64,000 bases of DNA from Stigmatella aurantiaca (GTDB lineage Bacteria > Myxococcota > Myxococcia > Myxococcales > Myxococcaceae), in NCBI RefSeq assembly GCF_900109545.1, contig NZ_FOAP01000002.1, positions 62,001 to 126,000 on the forward strand, in the 5' to 3' direction. Of this stretch, positions 37,755 through 44,816 are shown piece after piece; position 1 is the stretch's first letter, and each line of letters starts with the position of its first letter. The notes beneath the pieces were generated by a model. It did no database searches. It worked only from the letters and a program-made list of their open reading frames with translations, and was not told the origin of the DNA. The translations under genes and the position numbers were made by a program.

Positions 37755-39083
37755 ATGAGTGCCGCCAATACCGCCGATCCCTATGCCCTGCGCCGGATGA
37801 AAGGACGGACCTTCGTGGTCTCGGCGGGCATGATGCTGGCGAGCCTGGGGCTTCAGTGCCTGCTCTTCGGGGTGCCACCGGCCACGCTGCTGTGGGCCCA
37901 GTTGTTCTGGGTCGGCAGCTTCATGGCGCTGGGGCTGGGCGTGCGCTTGGGGTGGCTGTCGCACGCGCTGGCCGGCCCCCTGTCCGGCCTGGTGTGCATC
38001 GTCCCGCTGACGGTGATCATCGACTACACCGGGGGGCCGGCGAGCCCCTATTTCGTGACGCTCATCTCCGTGCCGCTCCTGCTGGCGATGTTCACCCCGG
38101 ACTCCTCGGTGTCCACGCTGGTGGGCCTGGGGGCGATGGTGGGCGCGGTGGGGGTGCTCGACGCGAGGGCGGGGGTGCCGTGGGAGGAGTTCCTGCGGCA
38201 GGCCGTGGTCTATCTCCTCATTGGAAGCATCGGGCTGTACGGGGGAAGGACCTACCAGAAGCTGGCGGCGGCGGAGCGGCGGGCCCAGGAAGAGCGCCTG
38301 AAGGCGCTGGAGCAGCTGGCGGAGAGCGAGCGCGTCCGGCGGCAGGCCGAGGCCCAGCGCTCGGAGGTGGAGCGGCTGGTGCTCGTGGGCCAGCTCGCCT
38401 CGGGCGTGGCGCACGAGGTGAACAACCCGCTGGCCTTCGTGAAGTCCAACCTGCACTACCTCGACCGGGAGCTGTTGGGCACGCTGTCGCCGGAGAAGAC
38501 GGAGCTGCGCGAGCTGCTGAACGAGACCCGGCAAGGGGTGCTGCGCATCCAGCAGATCGTCATGGATCTGCGGCGCTTCGCGCGCCCCACGCTGGAGCCC
38601 GAGGAGCAGGGCCACCCGCAGGAGGCCATGGAGGAGGCCCAGCGGATGGCGGCCATGCGCCTGCACGGGCAGGGGGAGGTGGTGCTGGAGGTGCCCCCGG
38701 AGCTACCCCCGGTCCGCCTGGGGCAGCGCTACCTGGTGCAGGTGCTGCTGAACCTGCTCTTGAACGCGGCGGACTCGGTGGAGGGGGTGGTGCCGCCCAG
38801 GCCCCCCCGCATCCTCATGCGGGCCCGGAGAACGCGGGAGGGGGTCCGGCTGGAGGTGGAGGACAACGGGACGGGCATTCCCCAGGATGTGATGCCCCGG
38901 CTCTTCGATCCCTTCTTCACCACGAAGCCGCCCGGCAAGGGCACGGGGCTGGGGCTGGCGCTGTGCCGCGAGTACGTGGCCCGGGTGGGGGGAACGCTCT
39001 GCGCGGAGAACCGCCCCGAGGGCGGCGCCCGCCTCATCCTCTCGTTGGGAGAAGTGCCCACCCGCCCTCGCCCCCTGGCCTGA
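37755..39083 (+). CDS. Membrane sensor histidine kinase
   Basis: A 442-aa inner-membrane kinase. The first 165 residues hold five to six hydrophobic segments (for example 20-40, 45-65, 72-90, 100-115, 120-135, 148-163) with little periplasmic sequence, suggesting sensing in or near the membrane. A coiled helix (about 170-208) leads to the dimerisation domain with H220 in GVAHEVNNPLAF. The ATPase has N-box LLNAADSV, DNGTGIP and GKGTGLGLAL. No receiver is attached and no partner regulator is adjacent. ATG at 37755 is preferred; the frame is open upstream to 37647 but reads through the promoter block. Confidence 0.93.
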   Translation: MSAANTADPYALRRMKGRTFVVSAGMMLASLGLQCLLFGVPPATLLWAQLFWVGSFMALGLGVRLGWLSHALAGPLSGLVCIVPLTVIIDYTGGPASPYFVTLISVPLLLAMFTPDSSVSTLVGLGAMVGAVGVLDARAGVPWEEFLRQAVVYLLIGSIGLYGGRTYQKLAAAERRAQEERLKALEQLAESERVRRQAEAQRSEVERLVLVGQLASGVAHEVNNPLAFVKSNLHYLDRELLGTLSPEKTELRELLNETRQGVLRIQQIVMDLRRFARPTLEPEEQGHPQEAMEEAQRMAAMRLHGQGEVVLEVPPELPPVRLGQRYLVQVLLNLLLNAADSVEGVVPPRPPRILMRARRTREGVRLEVEDNGTGIPQDVMPRLFDPFFTTKPPGKGTGLGLALCREYVARVGGTLCAENRPEGGARLILSLGEVPTRPRPLA

Positions 39084-39092
39084 GCGGCCGCG

Positions 39093-40205
39093 CTACTGGG
39101 GCCAGTCGTTGGGGCGGCTGACGCCGTCGGCGCCCACCAGATCCCCCGTGTGGACCTGATCCAGGCGCCGGATGGCCATGACCTCGCCCATCAGCGCGGT
39201 GCCGATGGAGTGCTGCGCCGCGCCGTGTGGGCGCAGCACGCCCTCGATGCGTATGCCGCCCAGGGTGCTCCCGTCCTCCACCTGTCCCCGCCACAGGCGC
39301 ATCAGGCACTGCTTGCCCTCCTGGGGCAGATGGTACGTCTTGAAGCACTGGGCCAGGGGGCCTCCCTCGGCGGTGAGGTGCAGGCGCACGCGGGTCTCCT
39401 CGACCGTGGGCGCCTCGTGGCGCAGCCCTTCGAGCAGCTGGGCCAGGCCCCAGCCCTGCTCGGCCGAGCCGATGAAGACGGGCACCAGCCGGTTGTCCTT
39501 CAGGGCCCGGGCCATCTGCTCGTGGAGCATCTCGGGCGGCGGCACCGAGTCCTCGACGAGCGCCTCGAGCAGCTCGTCGTCCTGATCCGCCAGCCGCTCC
39601 AGCATCTGGCGCCGGGCGGCCTGCTCGATGGGCCGCTGGGAGGCGGGAACCACCATCGGCGGGGCATCGCTCGCGGCGGTCACGCCCCAGGAGTGCTCGC
39701 TCACGAGGTCCACGACGCCCACCGTGCGCTGGCCCTCCCGGAGGGGGAACTCCCGGAGCACCAGGGGGTGGGCGGAGACGACCTGGAGGGAGCTCAGCAG
39801 GGCGCGCACCGAGGCGCCGCTCTCGTTGAGGGCGTTGAGGAAGAAGAAGTGCGGAATGCGGCGCGAGTCGAGAAAGCGCAGCACGGGGGCCAGGGCTCGC
39901 GCGCAGTCCTCCCGCGCGTCACACACCACCAGGGCCGCATCGCTGATCATCAGGGCGTGCTGGGTCTCCTGGAAGGCCTCGGGGGCACTGGGACAGTCGA
40001 TGAAGGTCCACCGCTTGCCCTGGAGATCGACGGTGGCCACGGAGAGTTCCTGGGGCGGGCTCCGTCCCGCCGGGGCCCCGGGGCTCTGGGGGCAGGGCAT
40101 GGCGCTCGTGCGGGCCAGCCACATCAGTGAATCCCAGAAGGCAGTCTTCCCCTCTCCCTGAACACCCACGACAGCAACCACCCGAGGCGGTGCGGAAAGT
40201 TTCAT
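39093..40205 (-). CDS. Truncated EF-G-like GTPase-fold protein with degenerate nucleotide motifs
   Basis: A 370-aa cytoplasmic protein similar to the first two domains of elongation factor G. The P-loop is GVQGEGKT (14-21), still functional-looking. The DTPGH switch II motif has become DCPSAP, and the NKxD guanine motif is replaced by LNALNES, so GTP specificity or hydrolysis is doubtful. A domain-II-like barrel follows (CLMRLWRGQVEDG, then the region up to RRLDQVHTGDLVG). Domains III-V of EF-G are absent. The start is ATG at 40205 (GTG at 40208 possible) with GGAG upstream. It follows the MshEN/pseudo-receiver gene on the same strand. A regulatory rather than translational role seems likely, but this is inference. 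Confidence 0.75.
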   Translation of the reverse strand: MKLSAPPRVVAVVGVQGEGKTAFWDSLMWLARTSAMPCPQSPGAPAGRSPPQELSVATVDLQGKRWTFIDCPSAPEAFQETQHALMISDAALVVCDAREDCARALAPVLRFLDSRRIPHFFFLNALNESGASVRALLSSLQVVSAHPLVLREFPLREGQRTVGVVDLVSEHSWGVTAASDAPPMVVPASQRPIEQAARRQMLERLADQDDELLEALVEDSVPPPEMLHEQMARALKDNRLVPVFIGSAEQGWGLAQLLEGLRHEAPTVEETRVRLHLTAEGGPLAQCFKTYHLPQEGKQCLMRLWRGQVEDGSTLGGIRIEGVLRPHGAAQHSIGTALMGEVMAIRRLDQVHTGDLVGADGVSRPNDWPQ

Positions 40206-40317
40206 CACCGTTCACTCCATTTAGGGGCCAGTGGAACCCCCAGAAGGTGCGATCGGAATGGGCGGCAGGGGAGGTACGAAGGAGACGGCGGGAGGCTGCC
40301 CCCTCGTCTGCCCTGTC

Positions 40318-41202
40318 TCAACCGGGCAAGAGATCCGGGGCAGGGGCGCCGCGGGGAATCACCGGCCGCAAACCCCGCGAGGCGGGAGGCCGCAGCCGGT
40401 GGATGGCCCGGAGCAACAGCTCCTCGTCCAGGGGGTTGGCGAGGAACCCCCGTGCGCCCAGGGCCTGGGCCCGCTCGAAGCCCTCACCGTCCGAGTCCCC
40501 ATGGATGATGAGCGCGCTGTTGAGCCGGGCTTCGCCCATGAGGAGCCCCTCCATCGCCTGCATGGGCGCGACGACGATGTCGGAGGGGCCCGCGTGGAAG
40601 ACCTCCAGGGGCGTCACCACGCGCGTCTCATAGCCATGCCGCGCCAGCACCCGGGTCATCAGCACCGAGGTGACGGGCGGCCAGCCATAGAGCAGCAGGG
40701 CTGCCTCGTCGGAGGGCGAGGGGGCAGCTTCGAGGGGCTCCCGGGCAGGCTCCCGGATGCCATACAGCACCGCGAGCGCCCGGGAGAGGGCGGTGTCGGA
40801 GGCCAGATGGGGCTCGACCCGGGGCTTTCCCGAGATGGCGCGGACAGCGTCCAGGGCTTCGATGGACGCAGGGGCGGGCAGGGCGACGTGCAGCACCTCC
40901 CGATCTCGCTGCTCCAGCCGCAGGGGCACGATGCGGTATTGCTGGGCGATCCGGGTGGGGATGAGCCGGGCGAGCTTGGGCTCGAGCCGCTCCTTTTCCA
41001 GGGCCACGGCGTCAATGCCGAGCTGATCCGAGAGGGCCTGAAGCACCTGGGATTCGGTGCAGATCCCTTCCCGCACGAGGGCCCGGCCCAACGGAACGCG
41101 AACCTCGTGGTGGTGCACCAGCCCCAGCCGGAGCTGCGCGCGGTTGACCACGCCTCGCTCCAGAAGGATCTCGCCCAGCATGCGTCGGGTGCCTGGTTCC
41201 AT
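40318..41202 (-). CDS. MshEN domain - pseudo-receiver protein
   Basis: A 294-aa protein. Residues about 1-150 match the N-terminal domain of type II secretion/type IV pilus ATPases (GspE/MshE N-domain), beginning RMLGEILLERGVVNRAQLRLG and containing the paired helical repeats; in MshE this fold binds cyclic-di-GMP. Residues about 165-285 look like a receiver fold, but the phospho-acceptor position reads DIVVAPMQ and the usual Lys-Pro is Asn-Pro (LANPLD), so it cannot be a normal phospho-receiver. No ATPase motor domain is attached. Its likely operon partner is the EF-G-like protein downstream. A c-di-GMP-responsive adaptor is plausible but untested. Confidence 0.72.
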   Translation of the reverse strand: MEPGTRRMLGEILLERGVVNRAQLRLGLVHHHEVRVPLGRALVREGICTESQVLQALSDQLGIDAVALEKERLEPKLARLIPTRIAQQYRIVPLRLEQRDREVLHVALPAPASIEALDAVRAISGKPRVEPHLASDTALSRALAVLYGIREPAREPLEAAPSPSDEAALLLYGWPPVTSVLMTRVLARHGYETRVVTPLEVFHAGPSDIVVAPMQAMEGLLMGEARLNSALIIHGDSDGEGFERAQALGARGFLANPLDEELLLRAIHRLRPPASRGLRPVIPRGAPAPDLLPG

Positions 41203-41285
41203 ATAGGTGGTTCATGGCCACCCGCGCCCCCAAAGACGATGGGCAGGAGGAGGAGGGCCTGGCGGGCTGCATGGTGTCGCGCCCT

Positions 41286-41321
41286 GGTGACTGAAGTCAT
41301 CAACCCCTGACTCCAGTCACC
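41286..41321. repeat. Long inverted repeat / hairpin in intergenic region
   Basis: A 14-base arm (41286-41299, starting GGTGACTG) pairs with 41308-41321 (ending CAGTCACC) at 13 of 14 positions around an 8-base loop. It lies between the divergent MshEN and repeat-protein genes. No T-tract follows on either strand, so an operator, protein-binding site or mobile-element remnant is as likely as a terminator. Confidence 0.55.
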
Positions 41322-41374
41322 GCCTCTGTGGGAAACATGCCCTGTAAAATCAAGGACTTCCATCGCCCGACATG

Positions 41375-41390
41375 TGGCATGTGCGCTGCA
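41375..41390 (+). promoter_or_regulatory. Candidate sigma-54 promoter upstream of repeat protein
   Basis: TGGCAT (41375-41380), five bases, then CTGCA (41386-41390) keeps the required GG-N10-GC spacing. The -12 element is CTGC rather than TTGC. The predicted start would fall about 30 bases before the ATG at 41436. Confidence 0.45.
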
Positions 41391-41435
41391 GTAGGCCCAG
41401 GCACGCTCCCTCGCGGTCCTGAACGGTGAAAACAC

Positions 41436-42632
41436 ATGAACACGATCAATTCGGCGAACCGGTTTCCCTCCGTTGCTCAGCAGCCCCGCACTGCCACGCC
41501 CGGTCCCACGGAGCGCTCGCGCACGCCGCACCTGGATAACCCGATGGCGCAGCTCCGCGTGGGCGGGGTGGTGCGGGAGCCCCGCGCCCTGGAGGCCCGG
41601 ACTGCCATGCCGGGTCCCTCGCGCACGCCACACCTGGATAACTCGCTGGCGCAGCTTCGCGTGGGCGGGGTGGCGCGGGAGCCCCGCGTCCCGGTGGATG
41701 GGTTCGGGGCCGGTGGCTTCGGCGCCCATGAGTCCCGGATGAGCCCTGCCTATCTTCCGACCCGGGATGTGTTCGAGGCTCCCATTGAGCTCGAGGCTCC
41801 CATTGAGCTCGAGGCTCCCATTGAGCTCGAGGCTCCCATTGAGCTCGAGGCTCCCATCGCGCAGGAGACCCTGGAGGCCCCGGAGGCCCCGCAGTCCGAG
41901 GGCCTGAGCGCCACGCAGAAGCGGCCGAAGGGGGACACCCGGTCGGCGGAGGACATCGTCAACGACACGCCCGTCCTGGCCAAGCTGGGCCGCCAGAAGG
42001 ACATCAAGTTCAACGACCTGTGCAAGCAGACCGGCGTCGACCCCAAGCTCTCCCTGAAGGATGCCAAGCAGAACCCGGACGCCGTGTACCGGCTGGCCAA
42101 GGTGCTGGAGCACATCGACAGCGCCAAGAGCTCCACCGGCGGTGACCGGTCGAACAAGGTGAAGGACGGGCAGGGCGACGGCAACATCGAGGGCATCACC
42201 AAGGACGGCGACGCCCGGCACGGCACGGAAGCCGGCATGGTGAAGGACTTCGCCGAGAAGGGCTACAGCTCCCTGGGCGCGGATCACCAGCTGCCGACCA
42301 CGTCGGACACCCACGTCAAGGCGGACGGGAGCAACAAGGACAACTTCCAGTGGTTTGCCGGCGAGGTGGGCAAGCACACGTGGTTCATCCCGGGGCTCAG
42401 CAACGTGCTGACGGGGATCGGTGAGTCGGAGGGTGGGCTGGGCGGGGTCCTCAAGGGAGGCGCGGAGGGCGTGCTCAACACCTGGAAGGGAGCCGCCGAG
42501 GGCGTGCTGAGCGCCGTGACGACGGGCAAGGTCAACCCTGCGACCCTCGCGCTGGGCGCCTACGCCGGTGCGCTGGGCGAGACCGAGGCCGCCCCCGACG
42601 TGGTGAAGGACATCGCCAACTTCTTTGCCTGA
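41436..42632 (+). CDS. Repeat-containing protein of unknown function with hydrophobic Gly-rich C-terminal part
   Basis: A 398-aa protein without a signal peptide. Residues about 18-50 and 55-84 are two copies of a 30-residue unit containing SRTPHLDN and AQLRVGGV. Residues about 113-140 are four exact copies of the hexapeptide EAPIEL encoded by an 18-bp tandem repeat, then a Pro/Glu spacer. A soluble charged domain (about 165-270) precedes a Trp-containing segment (DNFQWFAGEVGKHTWFIPGL) and a Gly/Ala-rich hydrophobic stretch (about 330-385) with repeated GxxEGVL units, which could insert in a membrane. The modular layout recalls secreted effectors or toxins of contact systems, but no known toxin domain or immunity gene is recognised. 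A sigma-54-like promoter precedes it. Confidence 0.7.
   Translation: MNTINSANRFPSVAQQPRTATPGPTERSRTPHLDNPMAQLRVGGVVREPRALEARTAMPGPSRTPHLDNSLAQLRVGGVAREPRVPVDGFGAGGFGAHESRMSPAYLPTRDVFEAPIELEAPIELEAPIELEAPIELEAPIAQETLEAPEAPQSEGLSATQKRPKGDTRSAEDIVNDTPVLAKLGRQKDIKFNDLCKQTGVDPKLSLKDAKQNPDAVYRLAKVLEHIDSAKSSTGGDRSNKVKDGQGDGNIEGITKDGDARHGTEAGMVKDFAEKGYSSLGADHQLPTTSDTHVKADGSNKDNFQWFAGEVGKHTWFIPGLSNVLTGIGESEGGLGGVLKGGAEGVLNTWKGAAEGVLSAVTTGKVNPATLALGAYAGALGETEAAPDVVKDIANFFA
41775..41857 (+). repeat. 18-bp perfect tandem repeat inside a coding sequence
   Basis: Four exact in-frame copies of an 18-bp unit (GAGGCTCCCATTGAGCTC) at 41775-41846, plus an 11-base partial fifth copy. Each copy encodes Glu-Ala-Pro-Ile-Glu-Leu. 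Perfect identity, including third positions, indicates recent expansion; copy number should vary between strains and would lengthen or shorten the linker without frameshift. Confidence 0.95.
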
Positions 42633-42635
42633 TGC

Positions 42636-43313
42636 CTACGCGGGCCGGCGGACTCCAGGAGGAGGTTCCGTGGGTTGGTACTCGTGAATCCACACGGATT
42701 CGATGCCCCACGTGAAGAGCATCCACCTCCGGGAGTGCCGCACGAAGTCCGGGGCTTCGATGGGCCGCGTCACGGTGATGAAGCGGGTTCCAGGACGGCA
42801 CGTCCGGAACCGCTCGATGAGCCGCGCCTTCGTCTCGGGTTCGAGCGCCAGCCAGTTGGTGAAGACGTGGGTGGGGTCCTCCAGGTCCGCCTGGGTGGCA
42901 TCGCCCACCTGCAGGCGGGCCCCCACGCGCGCCAGCGGTGCTTCCACCCGCGTCACGTGGTCCGCGATCAGCTCGATGCCACGGGCCTCGGCGCCTAGCC
43001 ACCGTGCCGCCAGCAGCACCCGGCCCCGGCCCGCGCCGAGATCCACCAACCGGCTGCCCCGGCCCACGCCCGCCCGGCGGAAGGCCAGGATCGCCGTGAG
43101 CAGCGGCGTCTCGCCGTAGATGAGCTCCCGGAAGCGCTGGCCGCTGGCATTCAAGGCACGAATCACCTCGAAGGTGCGCCGCGCCCGGTAGGGCGTATGC
43201 CGGAACTCCTCCCGCCAGAGGCTCCCATAGGGCCTCAACAGCCGGGGACGGACGAGCAACAACAGCAAGTCGGTGAAGCGGGTGAGGATGCCGATGAGCA
43301 GCACCGACACCAT
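42636..43313 (-). CDS. SAM-dependent class I methyltransferase-like protein with N-terminal membrane segment
   Basis: A protein of about 225 aa with a hydrophobic N-terminal helix (MVSVLLIGILTRFTDLLLLL) that should anchor it in the membrane, then a Rossmann methyltransferase core. SAM motif I is VDLGAGRGRVLLAARWLG, the acidic post-I residue lies in GIELI, and motif II is near VGDATQADLED with FTNWLALEP following. The acceptor is unknown. The start is uncertain: ATG at 43313 lacks a good ribosome site, and the frame stays open upstream; a CTG overlapping the previous gene's stop (43382) with GGAAG before it could give a coupled, longer form. Its stop lies three bases from the stop of the convergent repeat-protein gene. 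Confidence 0.75.
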   Translation of the reverse strand: MVSVLLIGILTRFTDLLLLLVRPRLLRPYGSLWREEFRHTPYRARRTFEVIRALNASGQRFRELIYGETPLLTAILAFRRAGVGRGSRLVDLGAGRGRVLLAARWLGAEARGIELIADHVTRVEAPLARVGARLQVGDATQADLEDPTHVFTNWLALEPETKARLIERFRTCRPGTRFITVTRPIEAPDFVRHSRRWMLFTWGIESVWIHEYQPTEPPPGVRRPA

Positions 43314-43384
43314 GAGGACGAAGCGCTGGAGGAGGGGAAGATCGAACTCCTCCAGGTCATCCTTGGGAGGCGGAGCCGTCTGGC

Positions 43385-43615
43385 TCAGCGCTCGGCTTCC
43401 TTCGAGCCGACGACGGTCAGGTTCATGCCGATCTGCACCGAGACCGGCTTGCCATCGATGGTCACGGTCGTCTTGCCGTTGATGTACCAGCCGAAGGAGC
43501 CGGTCGAGAACGCCTTGACCTCGGCGATGTGCTCCTGGCCGTTGATCACCACCTTGAGGGGCTCGGCCTTCTCTTGGAACTGCGACAGCGACACGGGGCA
43601 GGGGGACTTGGCCAT
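43385..43615 (-). CDS. Conserved-looking 76-residue protein
   Basis: A 76-aa soluble protein with predicted beta-strands: LKVVINGQEHIAEVKAF, then GSFGWYINGKTTVTIDGK, then VSVQIGMNLTVVGS. The strand-turn pattern (NGQ, NGK, DGK turns) suggests a small beta-barrel or half sandwich. No Cys except one near the N-terminus, no signal, no known motif. It is immediately upstream of the membrane-anchored methyltransferase on the same strand, with possible overlap if that gene uses a CTG start, so the two may act together. Unrecognised family. Confidence 0.65.
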   Translation of the reverse strand: MAKSPCPVSLSQFQEKAEPLKVVINGQEHIAEVKAFSTGSFGWYINGKTTVTIDGKPVSVQIGMNLTVVGSKEAER

Positions 43616-43652
43616 GGCGCGGCCACCCTAGCACCAGGCCCCGTGCGGGGAC

Positions 43653-43696
43653 CACAAAAGGCAAAAGGCCTGGAACCGGCACCGGTCCCAGGCCTT
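43653..43696 (-). terminator. Rho-independent terminator of the TPR lipoprotein gene
   Basis: A 15-bp stem (43665-43679 with 43682-43696, one mismatch) capped by a two-base loop is followed on the minus strand by a TTTT-GCC-TTTT tract. It lies 21 bases after the TPR gene stop and is the clearest intrinsic terminator in the window. Confidence 0.85.
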
Positions 43697-43716
43697 CGCG
43701 AGTGTTGCCGCCTGGA

Positions 43717-44508
43717 CTACTTGGTGGCGGCGCCCGCCTGAGCGGCCTTGGCGGCCTTCGTGGCCGCGGAGAACTTCTGGCTGAGCTCATCGAACTGCTT
43801 CTTGAACTCCTCCATGCGCGCCTGGTGCTGCTCGGCCCGCGCCCGCGCCTCGGCGGCCTTGGCGGCGTCCTTGGCGTTCTCCTTCGCCTCCAGCTCCGCC
43901 ACGTCCTTCTGCTGCTTCTCGTGCTCCATGTACTTGGCCATCACGATGCGCTTGTTGAGGTACGTGTTGGCCGAGTTCGGGTTGAGCGCGATCACCTTGT
44001 CGTAATACTCGAGCGACTTCTGCAGGTCCGCCTCGACCGGCGCGGCCGCCATGGAGCGCGCGCCGCCGCGCTGCGAGTAGATCTCCGCCAGCCACCCCAG
44101 GGACGCCTCGTCCTTGGGCTCGAGCTTCAGCGCCTCGTTGAAGTACTGCTCGGCCTTGTCGCTCTGGCCGCCCGTCATGTGGAGGCTCGCCAGGCCGCGG
44201 TACAGCTCCGCCTTCTGCGCGGGCTCGGTCTTGAACTCCATGAGCTTCAGCAAGGACTCGACGGCCTTGTCCGTCTCGCCCATCTGCATGTGGGCGTAGG
44301 CCTTCTTCTCCCAGACCTTGTCCTGCTTGGGGTCCGCCTGGAGCGACAGCTCGTACGCCGCGGCGGCTTCCTTCCATTCCTTCTTGCTGAGGTGATCGCT
44401 GCCCTTCACGCGGTGGATCTTGGCGGGCTCCGGCTTCTCTTCACAGCCGGTGGCCGCCGTCAGCGTGAGCACTCCGAGCATCCACCCCAGTCTTCCCAAT
44501 CGGTTCAT
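43717..44508 (-). CDS. TPR-repeat lipoprotein
   Basis: A 263-aa envelope protein. The signal peptide ends at lipobox ATGC (Cys22 in LTAATGCEE). Residues about 35-195 are four to five tetratricopeptide repeats with the W/L/G/Y/A/F/P pattern, for example WKEAAAAYELSLQADPKQ and AEQYFNEALKLEPKDEASLG. The remaining 65 residues form a charged coiled coil (many Glu/Lys/Ala) ending in an Ala/Lys-rich tail. Such proteins usually scaffold envelope complexes, pili or motility machinery; the partner here is unknown. It is monocistronic, ended by a strong terminator, and divergent from the SulP-Dab operon. Confidence 0.85.
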   Translation of the reverse strand: MNRLGRLGWMLGVLTLTAATGCEEKPEPAKIHRVKGSDHLSKKEWKEAAAAYELSLQADPKQDKVWEKKAYAHMQMGETDKAVESLLKLMEFKTEPAQKAELYRGLASLHMTGGQSDKAEQYFNEALKLEPKDEASLGWLAEIYSQRGGARSMAAAPVEADLQKSLEYYDKVIALNPNSANTYLNKRIVMAKYMEHEKQQKDVAELEAKENAKDAAKAAEARARAEQHQARMEEFKKQFDELSQKFSAATKAAKAAQAGAATK

Positions 44509-44621
44509 GCACAGCCTTTCAAGCGTTGCGTGCGCCGGAGCATAGCCGAATTCTTCCCAGCCACCCTTCCCAGCAGGTCGTCTGGCCGCCCCCTGGGCCC
44601 TCCTCGGAGGGAGGGGTCCGT

Positions 44622-44689
44622 GGGGCAGAGTGCCCCATGTCCTCATCCCGCGGGGCAGCCTGCCCCAGCCCCATGCCGCGCAGCGGCAT
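44622..44689. promoter_or_regulatory. Three phased palindromes upstream of the SulP-Dab promoter
   Basis: Two 15-bp palindromes of form GGGGCA-NNN-TGCCCC (44622-44636 and 44652-44666) lie exactly 30 bp apart centre to centre. A third, ATGCCGC-GCA-GCGGCAT (44673-44689), follows 22 bp later. They sit about 60-120 bp upstream of the predicted sigma-54 start, where enhancer-binding proteins bind. The first two share the same arms, as expected for sites of one dimeric activator. They could also regulate the divergent TPR gene. Confidence 0.6.
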
Positions 44690-44719
44690 TTCGCCTCGTG
44701 ACAGCGGCCCTCCGGGACG

Positions 44720-44735
44720 TGGCGCACCCTTTGCT
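44720..44735 (+). promoter_or_regulatory. Sigma-54 promoter of the SulP-dabAB operon
   Basis: TGGCGC (44720-44725), five bases, then TTGCT (44731-44735) matches the sigma-54 consensus (TGGCRY-N5-TTGCW) with the invariant GG and GC at correct spacing. Transcription would start near 44747, about 70 bases before the SulP ATG. The rest of this 308-bp intergenic region (44509-44816) holds the palindromes listed separately and nothing else I recognise. Confidence 0.75.
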
Positions 44736-44816
44736 TAGGGCAATAAGTACCCGAGGGCGCTTGCTCGTCCCCTGTCCGTGCTCCCGTTTTCGCCCAGTAC
44801 CCATAAGGAAAGCTTC

